Below are positions 1 through 13,000 of a stretch of 24,105 nt of DNA, one piece after another. The DNA lies in NCBI GenBank assembly GCA_965644315.1, contig CBFFRQ010000004.1, positions 1 to 24,105 of the forward strand, in the 5' to 3' direction. A program made the position numbers and the translations under genes. Below the pieces are notes generated by a model, which made no database searches, was not told the DNA's origin, and was given only the letters and a program-made list of their open reading frames with translations. Source of the stretch: Caecitellus pseudoparvulus. Its lineage: Eukaryota; Bigyra: Bicosoecida. Positions within the stretch are counted from its first letter, which is position 1, and the number at the start of each line of letters is the position of its first letter.

Positions 1-3000
1 GACACACCGCTCTGCAGAACGGTGCGAGGCAAGGCGAGAGATGAAGATGAAAGGAGTCCCCAGTCTTGCATGCAGCTTCGCTGCAAAGTAAGGCCACCGT
101 CTTGGTTGCTGGTGAACTCCAGAGCGACTCGCCCTGCTCGAACAGCTGCACCACGTTTGATTGGCACGGTCTGGCACACAACTGCGTGAAGCGAAATGTT
201 CCCAGCACTTGCATCAGTTGCCGATCCGGCCGTGGAAATGTCAAGGTGTGAGCCTGCGTCTGAAAGCTGCACGGTGAGCTGGCTGACATCAGGAGGCGTT
301 GTATCAACCTGCACGCAGGGTGCCTGAACCGCGCCACTTGTCGCTTGCAAAGAGTTCGATACAGTCAACTCGGCGCAGTACGTTCCATCGCTGAGGGAAA
401 GCCCCGAGACAGAAGCGCTTCCAGCAGACGCGAGAACGGTGATGCTGCCAACAGGTGCACTCGTTTCATCCACCCACTGAACTGACACGTCTGCTAGGGA
501 CGAGTGCGGCTCAAGAATCGTGGCCAGCTCCCAGCTTACGGCAAGGGCACTTGAGTCTGCCTGCACCCCAGCATTGACTCCTGCAGAGCTGCTACTGTAG
601 ACCTGCGCAGACGACACGTCGGGCGGCGACCGGTCGATTCGCAGGGGGTCTGAAGTTGCAGTCGTGTTCAGCCCAACGCCGTTCACGACTGTGAGGGTGG
701 CAAACAGCGCATCACCATCAGCGCCGACTCCAAAAGCTAAATCATGCTGCGCTGCCGAGCTCATGAGGGTCTTGGGCATGACGTTGTCTGAATCTGGGGC
801 AGTGCCAATGTGAAGGAAGATGGCATGCACGTCACTTTCCTGGTCAGCGAAGCCCTCCCATGCAACAGCAAGATGGTTCGAAGCAGTTGCGAGCACAGGG
901 TTGAACGTGGCGTCCGTCGTCCCTGCAGCCAGCACGCTCTCCCCGAAGAATACTCGGCCACTTATAGGGGGAGTTGAGTCGATGGTGAAGGCAACGCGCT
1001 CTTCGGATCGCAGGCCCGCGCCGTTCTCACAAGAAACCAGAGTGCTGACACTGGCCAAGCCCTGAGCCGCTCCCAAGCCAAGAGGGATCGACAAAGTGCT
1101 GGACTTGTGCAATACCAACTGCTCTGATCCCAGCTGGGTTTGGTTCGCTGCCGTACCTGTGTGCAGGGAGCAGAAGGTCGGCGGGGTCTCGTCCTCCGCC
1201 ACGGACAACTGCAACACAGCGGCAGACGCGTCCACGACAAAGGAATTCGCCAGGTCTGGGTTGCTGGAGTCCAGCACGGCGGTGTTCGTCAGGACCGGCG
1301 CAGTGGAATCATACGTTGCGCCGTCAGACAGGGCTACAACGCGCTCGCCCAGGGGGTTGCTGGTCACAACAGCTGCAAATACTTGGACTCCCAGTGGGAA
1401 TCCGGGACCCACCTGGTGAACTGCAAAGAGAGCATCATCCACGCTCTTGAGGTTTGTGACGGTGCAGTTGGGTTCCCCACTTGGAAGCAGTGCCACGGCG
1501 CGCGTGAGGCACCACTCGTACGTGAAGTCTCCAGTCTGGAAACGGCCATCTTGCGCAGCTCCCCATGTCAGGTGAACAAGGGTGTCATGCAAGGCAGCAG
1601 TGTCAACTTCCTGCCCGGCTGGGCCGTCACTCACAGTCCCAGGCACGGTGACCGTTGTGCTGACTTTGCGTGGCCTGGAGCTGACGGGGGAAGTGGGCAG
1701 ACCAACTCCGTTGGTGGCTGTGACAACTGCCCTCACTCGTGCACCGTCGAAGACTGTCACTGCTGGGCTTTCAGCCCGCAGAGCGCCCTGTGCGTCAACA
1801 GCAGCATCCACGGTTGCAATGACAACATCCGTCCCGGGCGGCACAGACTCTGCGTCCCACACAAACTGGACGCGGGCAGCAGCGACACCTGACTGTGCAT
1901 CTGCGAAGGGCGTTGCTGCAACTGACAGTACAGCATCCGTTACGACGCCTGGCCACCCGCTCTGCGAGCTGAACCCAGTCGGGAAGGTGATGCGAGGGCG
2001 CAGCAGGCGTGCGCTGTCAGGAGAGACGACGGGTGGCGAAGTCTCCACAGCAACACCGTTGGAGCTGCGCTGACTGAGCAGGCCTGCGGTGTTGCGTACC
2101 TTGAATGTTGCGTAGTACGTGCCCTCTGGCAGGTCAGCGGAGGCTGTAAAGCTGCAGGTGAGCTGATCCTGACCAGCGGACAGAGCCAGGGGAATGACGG
2201 GTGAAGCGTCTGCTGCTCCAGGAGCAGTGCCGAAGAAGCACTCAACCGACTGGATCCCGGACTCGGAATCGATGGGGGCTTGCATGGTAGCGGCAAACTT
2301 CCGCACGCTGCGCTGAACGGCTGCATCGCCTCGAAGCGAAACCCCATCCACAACGGGCCCCAGCACGGGAGGCGTGAAGTCCACGAGAACGCCGTCGCTC
2401 CAGTGCACACTAGTAAGGCCTTGCCTGTTAGTTGCACGCACGGCAATCCTGTAATTCCCCGTGGTGAGCACTTCCACCGCTCCGCACTCGGCACTTGGGC
2501 TGATGGACAACCAGCTTGCTGGTTGCGTCCAATGGCTGCCGTTCAAGCGAGAGAAGCCGAGTTCAACAGCAGTTATAGTGGAGGCGTCTTCACTGCAGCT
2601 CCAGCACACCCCCAGCAGGCCTTGCTGCGCCCACATATCAACGTCTTGCCCTGGCACGGGCCCGTCCGTCGGAGTCTGGCAGGTAGGGGGTGTCACGTCA
2701 ACCGTGACTCCAGACGTCGCAATTTCTGTGCTCAAACCAGCCTTGTTAGTGGCCTTGAACTCGACCTTCAGCTGTGCTCCCTGTGATGCAGGTGGCATGG
2801 GCAGTGTGATGCCAGCTGCTGGGTCCCCTTCAACTGCAGTCCACGCGGTCACTGGCGACACAGCGCCTCCAGCCAAGGTCTCAACCACGCGGGCATCAAC
2901 GCCAGCAATGTTTGTCTCGCCATCAACAAAGGATGCCGTGGCACTCAAGTGGGTGGCGTTGGAGGTGAACTGCACATCCTCAGCCCCTACTCCATCCCGT

Positions 3001-4022
3001 GGCTCGAACAGCGACAGGGGGGGCGTCGAGTCCACGATGACGCCGTCTGAGGTGCAGACGCCCACGCTGCCCGCACCATTCGTGACAACGACCACCGTGT
3101 ACAGCTTCTCACCAGAGGGCAGCAGCACCCCCTGCTCCATGAAGTGGGCAGCTTCCCGAGCACTGGCGGGAGCGTCTTGCAGAGGCAGGAAGTCATCTGC
3201 CCCTTGCAGACGCCCGATGCCGTACTGCACACGCGCGACGCCGGACTCGGGGTCGGTAGCCGACCACTGCAGCCAGGGAAGGAAGGAAGAGGTGAAGTCC
3301 TCGTCAACGCCCTTCACAGGGCCGTCCCATGCGAAACACGAGGGGGGCGTGGTGTCCACACTCACCGGCACGGTGGATACTGCGTGGGACATGCCGATGC
3401 CGTTCACGGCTCGCACGAGTCCGTACACTGTCTGCCCATGCGCCAGATCCAGCCCCACCATGGCGGCCTGGGTGGACAGCGTGCCGCGTGTGAAGAACAC
3501 GATGTCAGCTGCTTCTGGCGTGGAGCCCAGCCCCACATCGTACCGCACAATGCCAGTCTGGTTGTCCGCGAAGCCCGCCCAGTGCAGGGTGAAGGTGGAC
3601 GTGCTGGAGATGAAGGTGCCTGAGGCTGGTGCGGCACCTGCCAGACCCAGACGGGCCCAGGCAGCGCCATCCACAGGCCCCGTATCGTCGATGAAAATAC
3701 CGTTGCTCCAGACACTGGTGGCCTGGCCTGCCTCGTCCACGGCCGTGACGCGCGTGAAATACGTCTGCTGTGGGGTGAGCGGGTCGTCTTGCAGGTCCAG
3801 CACCGTCCACTCTAGCAGCCCGACACTGTGGTCGGGCACGACGTCACAGGGGCCGTCCGCGGCGGTGGCAGCGCAGACACGGTAGTCCACGATGGAACTC
3901 TCCAAGTCCAGGAAGTTGGCCCAGCTGATGACCAGCACCTCCGTCATGCTCTGTGCGACAGCGTCTGCGGCGCCAGGCATGCCGTCCGTCACAATGCCCG
4001 GCAGGGGGGGGCGGGTGTCAAT
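1..4022 (-). repeat. FN3/Ig-like tandem units 8-19 (regular, last one partial)
   Basis: Boundary motifs begin at 4005, 3675, 3342, 3018, 2685, 2367, 2031, about 1641, 1296, 966, 621 and 291. Spacing is 110, 111, 108, 111, 106, 112, 130, 115, 110, 115 and 110 codons, and the last unit runs off the edge. The shared pattern is S-W-A-N-F-x-D-x-E-S-S-I-x-D-Y-R-V-type in the first third (clear near 3900-3870 and 3575-3530), a G-T/S-x-P turn, a L-x-x-G-x-x-Y strand, then N-G-x-G-L and S-[DN]-G-V-x-V-D-x-T-P-P. Degenerate boundaries are Y-D-S-T-A-P (1296), V-E-T-S-P-P (2031), I-D-R-S-P-P (621), I-D-D-T-G-P (3675) and V-P-G-T-V (about 1641). This D-x-E-S-G-I plus V-D-T-T-P-P module is widespread in large extracellular eukaryotic proteins. 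A stalk or ligand-binding role is inferred. Confidence 0.85.
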
Positions 4023-7000
4023 GAGGATCGTGCTGGGCACATCTACAATGCGCACCCCGCTGGCTTCGTTGTCACAGCGAATGTGCGCGTGCAGGGTGCC
4101 AGACTCAGGCAAGCTAGCGCCAGATACCGTGATCCAGTGTGTGCTAGATCGGGCCTGAGCTGCGGTTGGCAGTCGAGTTCGCAGCTGCAGTGCAGCAGAC
4201 AGCGTGTCAGCGAATATACTCCCAAAGCCCGGGTGGTGCACGCGCGGAGGCAAGCTCACAGACCCATCGGCGTATTGGTTCGCCCCCACAGGTGCAGGTA
4301 GCTGGCCTGGGAACAGCACAGCATTGTCTACAATGTCTGTGCCGCGGTAGTATGTTCCGATAGATGCTCTACAGAGCAAGTTGGCACTCTCCAGCTCCTC
4401 AGCGGTCCAAGTCAGAACCACCACATCGCTGCGGTCGACGACGGTGCGCCGACCGAAGGAGCTGTTTGTGAACAGTGCCAGGCCCTTGATATCCGGGGGT
4501 GTAGTGTCAATCGCGAAGCCAGGACTCCGGCTGGTTTGAGAGAGCTGGGCCGCGTTGATGCTTTGCACTGCGAAGCGATACTTGCCACCTTGCAGCAAAG
4601 ACTGGAAGGTAGGGAGAGAAGCTTCGTATGTCGTTGATGCTTGGGAGTTCGGAAGGGCGTAAACCGGCGTGACTCGCTCGCTTGTGGCGGCGTCCTCACC
4701 CCAAATGCGGTACTGAACAATGTCTGATTCGGCATCTGCTGCGGCCTGCCAAGTGCCGTGAAGCACGTTGGGCTCGTCCTGGAAGGTGAGCTGGAGAGAG
4801 GCAGCAGCCGGGTCAACGTTGGGAATGCCGCCTGCGCGGGAGTTGCCGTCTGCCACGGACGTGGAAGCTGGCGGGGTGGTGTCGATGACGACGCCGGACG
4901 TGGACATCCAAGACACCAATCCTGCCAAGTTCGTGGCCTTGATCGTAGTGAAATAGCTGTGGCCGTGCTGTAGGGGCTGGGTCAAATTCGACCAGCTCCA
5001 CTCTGTTGTTGTGCGTGGGAGGCGGACGGGCCCCGCCAGGTCGTGGAAGGACGGCCCGTCCAGGCTCGCAGCACACTCTCCTGAGTCCACTAGCCTGGCC
5101 ACTGTCGCCCGGCGAACCTTGTCACCGTCGAGAATCTCGGGGGAAATATCCCCTCGCTCATACCCGGCAACATCCGCACACTGCTCCACAGCGGCCGAAA
5201 AAGGCGCTCTTCCCAGGAACACTTCGAAGTGGGCGACAAAAGAGTCGGCGTCGAAGAAGCCAGCCGCCCAGCGACTGTGGATGCCGGCGGTGCTGGCCTG
5301 CGCAGCCACATCCACCCGGGGATTGCACAGGGTGGTCGTAAAGTTGCAGTCCAAGAAGCGGTACGGGCGGTCGGTCAGAGGCGGCGTGGTGTCAACCATT
5401 AGCCCGTCGCCCACCATCCACTCCTCTGCCCTGGCGCCGTTGCGCACTCGGACAGTGACAAAGGCCGGCATTTGAGCCTGCAGGTTGACGTTGCGTAGGA
5501 CAACTTCTTGCTGGTTTCGTTTGGGCAGGGTCTGCCAGGGGAGGATGTCGGCGCCACCCGGGGTGATGCCCACTCCCACCAAGATCTCCTCCACGCCTGA
5601 CGTCTCATCCCACGACTGCCATGCAGCGTGCAGGATGGCCCCAGAAGACGTGAAGTCTAGCTCCTGGGACAGGTACTCGGACGGCAGCAACGGGGCCTGT
5701 GTTCGGAAAGGATCGGCCGATGCCGGGTTACGCACAATGTCCGCGTAGTCGACGTCGGGGTCAACCTTCAACTCCCGTACGTTGAGAACACTTGCGCGCG
5801 TGGCGTCCACAATGAAGCCATTGGAGAAAGCTTCATCCCGCACACCTGCGACGTTGGCGGAGATGATGCTCCACCTGTACTCTGTCTCGTGCTGCAACAT
5901 GCCGTCAAGCGGCAGTGTGTACGCCCAAGACCTGGAAGTGCCCAAGTGCACATGCCGGCTCTCTCCGACGCGCGCAGGCACCATCATTCGGGATGGCTCG
6001 ACTTCCTCGAGGTTGACCCAGTAGTCAGTGACTTCTGAGCCTTCGCGGTCAACGAAGGACTGGAAGGTCACCGCGATGCGCTGTCTGGACGGCCAGAACG
6101 TCACATCTTCCCGCTCGCCCCAGCCCAGCGTGCCGCCGCTCTCGGAGATGATGCGGGGCAAGGCGGGGGTGTGGTCCACAAACAGAGCATGGCTTGTAAA
6201 CACTGCCTGCAAGCCCAAGCTGTTTGTGCTTTCCACATTTACCCAGTAGTATACGCCGTGCTGCAAGTCCAAGCCACCCGCTTCTGCGAAGTACCAGTCC
6301 GCGGACTTGCTGGCCATGAGGTCTTGCGAGCCAGTGTCAGCCCACGGCAGCACGTCATCCACGCCTTCCTGCGTACCGATGGAGAACCGGACCTGGGAGA
6401 TCTCTGCGTGCTCAGCAGGCTCCACGACTTTGAAGCGGATGGACAACACATCAGTGGCATTGATGACTTGGAAGTCGCCGTAGTTCAAGTACTGCCCTGT
6501 CGCCGCGTTCTTCACTTGGATATCCAGCACTTGAGGAGCGCTAGCATCGCAGACAAAGGGCACAGAGATGCCCGATGCAAGCCCTTCCACGTTTGCTGCA
6601 ACGACGCTGACAAAAGCTGGTGCGTCTTCACCTGGGCAGTCCACGCCATTGAAGGTGAAAGTTGTGATGTCTTCATCATCGAAGTACTCGGCAATGTCCT
6701 GCATCATGGGAGTTTTTCCCAGCGCAACAGAGAACTGCCGGACATAGTTCTCATCGTCATAGAAGCCCCCAAACTCCGTCACAACTGTCGTAGCATCCAC
6801 TTGCAGAGCCGAAGCGTAGGCTGCGTCAATTTCAGGTGGAGTCGTGTCAGGGGGCAAGTTGCAGATCTTGAACAGCTCGGTGGTGTGCCACGCGTCGCCA
6901 TATGGCTTGTAGCTGGCAATCTCAAAAGTCTTCTCTGCGCACATGACGAGGCTGCACTTCGGCAGCTTGATTGTGGCGAAGCCGATCTTGATGCGGATGG

Positions 7001-10000
7001 GGCAGCAGGTGCACTTGATGCAGAGACGGAAGGCAAAGTATGCCTCAATAGTAATGGAGGGGTAGATGATGGCAAGATCCATGCTGAGACACAGGCGCAC
7101 CGCCCCCCCCGGGGTAATGCCGAATGAAGCGGTGGGAATGATGCCAAGCGAGAACAGGCGCACAACTGCTCGCACGCCGGCATACCCCAGTCCGACATCA
7201 ATTTGGATCGCAGCAGAGAAGAAGGGGGTCACAATGGGCACTAATGATGCAGCCAAGAGTTTCTCCTGCAGCAGAAGGGAGATGACGAGGTCCACCTTGA
7301 CCTCCACACCGGCATCGACGATGAGGAAGAGCGGGACGATGGGAACAGGAATGGGGTGCTTGAGGTGGAAAAAAAGGAAGGAACCTTCCATGAGCACCGA
7401 CGTTTCTTGGATGCCCGCGTCAAACTTCGGATCCAGAGCACCAACCTTTGGGGCTTCTGGCGTCAGGCTGGTGACCCCGCCAGGCTGCCCCACCTGCAGC
7501 TCCCGGGACTCGGTCAGGTGCACTGAAGGCTTGTTCAAAGCATCTGCAGCACCCAACAAACCTGGCTCCATCACGTGCGCCATTCGCACTCGCAGCTCGC
7601 GGCCATCCTCCGTCACGATCGTGACTGCTGGCAGAGAACCCTCTGTGCGGCCAGCATGCACCAGTTCAGCTGGAAGAGCAAGGTGCTCGACGTGGGGCGC
7701 CTCTCCAGCCTGCAGACTGCGCCTGTAAGGACTGACAGCGTGTGCCCGCCCCTCTTCGGCCAGGCGCCGGTTGAAGCTGTACTTGGGCCGCTGAGACACC
7801 TCCTTGCAGTAGTCCCCACCAACTGGCAGCAGGCAGCGAGGACCAATGTGAGAAAACAGCATGAACGGGGGCTTGTGCTGGCGCACCTTGAAGTACAGGA
7901 TGTTCTCAGTGAACTGTGGGTTCACATTTCGCACCACAGGCAAGCCCAGTTTGTACACGCTGTCGTCCCGCAGCGCCCCGATCCGCTGCACCTGGTCGTA
8001 CACATGGCTGGATCCAGACGACGTGAGGACAAGCAGGAAGGTCACATCCGTACCATCGTACATAGAGATGGACTCCATGCCTGCCGGCCCTCGCATCTTT
8101 AGTGTGGACGTCCCCAGGGACTGCTTGGACGACTGCCCCTTGGTGGGGGCTGTCTTGGAGGGCTTGGCATTGGGAGTGCGCTGGGCCGTGGAACCCTTGG
8201 TCTTTGACTGCCTGCGTTTCTTGAGCTTGTCAGGCTCTGGTGGCTGCACGAGCTTGTAGTGCTTTGCAGTCAACTGCTTGGAGGTATCCAGGGACAACAC
8301 CTTGCCCAGCACGATGCCGTCCTGGAAGGGCAGCAGTGTCGTGCCATCTGCCAGAGTGTGGAAGTCAAGAGCGCACGTGCTGCCATCACGAGTGTAGGTG
8401 CACCGGTTCACACCAAGATTCTTGAAGCCCAACTGGTCGTACACAATGAGACCCTTGATGCGGGCACCAGCACTGACAACCAAGTTTGGAGCAAGCACCT
8501 CCGTCTCCTCCACGGTGGTGGTCAGCGAGAAGTCTAGCCCACGTGGCATGCCGTTCAAACCGACCGTGTACCCAACCACCCAGCCCTTGTTGCACTTGCG
8601 CCAGTAGTTGTCCTCGCCATACTCGTCATTGCTCGGGCGCCTTGCAGTAGAACCGTGAGAGAACGGCCCGTATGGACCATGCGCACAGGCAGACGAGTCG
8701 TACTCATGCGAAACTGTGTGGTGAGCCGCTACATCCATAGTGTACGTGAAGTAGTTCTCCTGGCTCTCTTCATCGGCAGTGCGGGCGGGAGGGTCCTTGG
8801 CGTCCTCAGTATCTCCTTCAGCAGGGGGTGGCGTGCGTCCAGAAAGGCGCATGCGTGTGCTGGACCGCTGGCGGGGCTTGGCAGGCGGCTTGGGGGCAAA
8901 CTTGGGCTGCTTCGCGTCTCCCGGCTCGTAATACTCCCCGACCCACAGAATGCCTTCCGCATCGAATGACTCCCTGTCATAGAACAGCGAGTTGGCTTTC
9001 ACGTCCACCTCGATCTGCTCGCGCTTCGCGACAAGCTCCGCGAAGAGCGTCGAGTCGTCGCTGACCAAATCCATCAACTCGCTGTAGTCGAACGGCACGA
9101 TGTGGTTCTCACGCGCTGTTGACGGCAGGAACTTGCGCTCCACATCTGCTGCGGACCAGTCCGGCTTGTCAGAGCAGGTCCACAGAATGTCGTGGTCGGG
9201 GTCGATGGCGATGTCTGCCACGGAGCCCGTGTATGGTTCCTCCTCGGACGTCAGCAGGGAGACCACTTTCAGGATCTCCTCATCGTCATTCATGACAACG
9301 AGGATGCTGGCGGCGCCTTCGTTGGCCCCCACGCCGTAATACGACATGATGAAGCGCCGGTAGTCGATGGCCTCCACGCCCTGGGGCATCCAGTCCTCGA
9401 ACAGCCCAGGCACAGTGTACCGCCACTTGTCGTCGCGGCAAGGGTACCCGAAGATCTGGCACGAGCCAAAGGCAGGTGGGAAGTTCTGGTACCAGAAGTG
9501 CGTCATCTTGACGGCCATCAGGCCCGAGTACGTTTCGGCTCGCCGCTTGACGGTGTGAATGCAAGGCACGAACTCCTCGCACGGGGGCTCCAGTGCCTCA
9601 GGGTCCACCTCCCCTTCAGGGGTGCCGTTTCCGAGAAGTCGGCGCGCCTTGGCAACATAGCGTTGAATGATGTCAGCATAGCTCTCGACCTTGTCGCGCA
9701 CAGGCCGCACTCGGTCAACGACGCTTGTGGCGCCCTGCAGCACTTCCAGGGCAAGCTCCGGGATGCGGATGAACTTGTCTCGGGCAAGCAAGGCAAGCTT
9801 CTTCGAGAAGCCCCTGGCAAAGTCCACGACGTCATTAAGCTTCGTGATGACGCCTGAGCGGAACTTCTTAAAGTACTCCAGTGCTAGGCGGACGGGGGAC
9901 AGGACGAAGTCTGTCACCTGCTTGATGCGCGCAGCCACCCACGCGCCTGGGTTGAAAGTCTGCAGGGCTGTGATGACTGTGCGGACGCCCTTGGAAATGG

Positions 10001-13000
10001 GGCTCAGGAAGTCGCTGACTTTGTACACCAAGTCCCGCACGAACTCCGTGCCGGACACGACAAGGTTGGCGAACTTCAGCGCAAAGCCGCTCACACGAGC
10101 GAGGACTGACCGCACGCTCAGAGACCTGGGCGCGAGGGGCAGGGACAAGTGCCGCCCATGCTGCTGCACCACCCCTTCAAGACGGCGGGTGCCAGCTAGT
10201 GGATCGAACAGCATCTTCACGCTGCGCACCACCGTCGCGCCAGCTTGGAGCAAGGCGTCCTTGGCTCCGAAGATAGCCTGACTGAGCGCCTTCCCCTCGT
10301 TCTTCATCAGCTTGATGAAGTCCTGCACGCCCTTGACGCCGTCAGCGTAGACGCCTGCCTCACCAATGAGGGTGTCCATGGTTGCCTTGAGCACTGCCTT
10401 GATACACACGCTGCCTGTCATGCAGGCTTGCAAGTCGAAAGTGTTGACCAGGGCCGGCAGGCGCTCCTTCAGCTGAGCGATCACTTCAGCGTGCTTCTCC
10501 GTGTCTGCCAGCATGTTGCGAGCATTCTCCGCCGCGTCAAACAGCGTCACAGCGCTGTTCACACTGCTGGAAATGGCGACTGGCACGGCCTTGACAGCCT
10601 GCAACGCCGCGGCGACGTCGGAAAACACCTTCACCACGGCCTTGCGCGCGTCCAGGAAGTCAATGGCGTCCTGGCCGTAGTCCAACAGCTCCCGGACGCT
10701 GCGCGCCACCCGGGCAACAAACTCGAAGACGCCAGCCAGCTTGTCAAGGATGTAGGAGAGGAGTTTGCTGCTGGTCTCTTCCAGGAACGCCTGCCCCTTG
10801 TCCAGCAGCCTGGAGATGGTGTCGGGGACAAAGTTGGCGAAGGAGACGGCGTAGCTTCGCAGGACCTCCACCCACGAGCTGATGAGGCCCTCCAGACGGT
10901 CAATGAGGCCCTGCACCAGCCCGCGAATCATGTCCACGACCGCGCTGGCATCCACCATCTTTGATGCCACCTGCTGCACCTTTCGAGCTGTGGTAAGTAT
11001 GTCCTTCGCCTTGGTGGCCACCTCCACGAGCAGCTCGCCAGCTTCGAAGACAGTACCCGACACGGATTCCGGCATGCCCTGCGCCATGCCGAGGGCGGCT
11101 GTGCCGACCTCCTTCACAAGGTCCACCACGGGGAAGGCCTTGTCAAGGAGTGTGTCGGTGACATTGGACACCTTCTGCACGAAGCGCAGGGCCTTGTCCA
11201 CCGTCGAGCTGTTGGACGCGAAGGATTCCACCTTGTCCAGAATGACGCCAGTGAAGTTGCTCAGCTTTTCGATGCCGAGGTCCACAACACCCTGCACCTC
11301 GTCGGCGATGCGGTTCGCAAGACTGACCAGGACAGTGCGCAGGTCCTCCACATACTCGTCAGCCAGGGACCGCATGTTTGCGATGAGCTGGTACATGCGC
11401 GGCTCCACCTGTGCGCGAACAAAGTCGGCAATCGCATCGGAGTCGGTCAACACATCGAAGACATCGTTGGCAATGTCCATGTAGCCTTGCAGCTGAGCCT
11501 GCACGTCTCCTACAACAGCGTCGATGTTGGCGGACAGGGATAGGATTTGACTCGTCCACCCGTCCAGCGTGTCGATGGTGGGCCCCAGCACTGCGTCCAG
11601 TCGTTCAGCAATGCCCTGCACCACAGGCTTCACTCCCAGGACTGCGTCCACTGCCTTGAGAAGTGGCGCTGGGGAGGGGAGTTTGGACACGACCTTGGAC
11701 ACCAGGTCCTCAGCCATGGCCAGCACACGGTTCTTCAAGTTAATAACGCGGCCACCCACCGCGTCTGCCAGCTGCTTGATCTCGTCCCGCGCCAGAGTCA
11801 GCTGTGCTGCGGACGACGCACCCGCAGCCTTCATCTTCGCCACCTGCAGGGCTTTTGCCGCAGAGGCCTCAAATGCCGCTAGATCCCCCAGAGCCAGGGA
11901 CAAGACGTCTGTGGACTGGGCCGGCACGGACAAGAGCGCCGTCTGCGCCGAAGCCAGAAGCGGGCCCAGTCCAGGTGAGGCCGCAAGTGTGCTTGGCGTG
12001 GCAGCTTGAACAACTGCTGCAACACGCTGCAACATGGCAACAGCTTGGAGCGCTTCGTGCCCGTCTGGAGGGACAGTTGCGAAGAGGGAGGCTTCCTCGG
12101 TGTCGTCCAGTGCCGCCTCTGCTGCGTTGAGGTCGACGGAAACGCTGGCCCACTGCGCTTGGGAGTCCTCAGGCAGGCTGGCCAGGGCATCTTCACTGTC
12201 CACCAGCCCACTGGCAAGCAGGAAGAGGGCATCAGAGAGGGTGCCAGCTTCATCATTCGCCAGAGCAAGGGTGGATGTGGACGCTGCTTCAGCCACTGGC
12301 TTCAGCGCCCCAGCCGCAGCCTGCAATGCTTCGATGAGAATCCCAGAGCGCTGTGGAATGCTGACTTCCTCATCTCCCAGGGTATCCAGTGCGAGGATCA
12401 CTGCCGTCGCGGTCTGGACAGCCCCAGCTGACACTGAAATGTCGGACACCGCTGCAGCTGTCGCGCAGTGCAGCAGAGCAATCTCAGCAGCCCGCACACC
12501 AGCAAGCTGGGCTGACAGCTCCAGCGGCGTGGGCCCTGTCGCGGACAGAACGTCTGACGCGTCTGACACTGCGGCATGCACACTCTGGAGCGCAGCAAGC
12601 AATGCATCTCGAGCGTCAGTTGGGACGCTGGAGAGAGGCAGGGGAGGGAAGTTGGCCAAGGGGGATGCCGCTTGGATGCCGGCAAGAGCCTCGACAGCAG
12701 CCGAGGCAGACTCATCGGCCGCCAAGATCAGTGCGCCTTCCTCAGAGTCATCGTCGGGCGCAAGCCCTGTCGCAGGAGGACCGGTGAAGGCCTTGAGCGT
12801 GTCCAAGGATGCCTTGAGCTCGTGCAGGTCCAGTGCTGTGGCGGGGCCACCCGCCACCACAGCGTGCGAAAACGCAGCAGCTGACGCCAACGCCCCCGCG
12901 AGGTCCTCTGCGAATTCGGATGCAGACGCAGCATCTTCCACTGCCGCGACGTCGGCCAAAGCCTGGTTGCTGGCAAGCGTCGCTGCAGCCCCTGCCGCTA

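Noticed and set aside
2461-3885. Long plus-strand ORF of 474 codons
   Set aside because: It is a shadow opposite the FN3-like array. Long plus-strand ORFs across the window sit in one fixed frame relative to the minus-strand gene and switch frame where that gene does. Its translation is low-complexity and lacks domain logic.
7260-7390. Transmembrane helices in the hydrophobic stretch
   Set aside because: The apolar runs are interrupted by Pro, Asp, Glu, Lys and His and fit alternating beta strands better than 20-residue helices.
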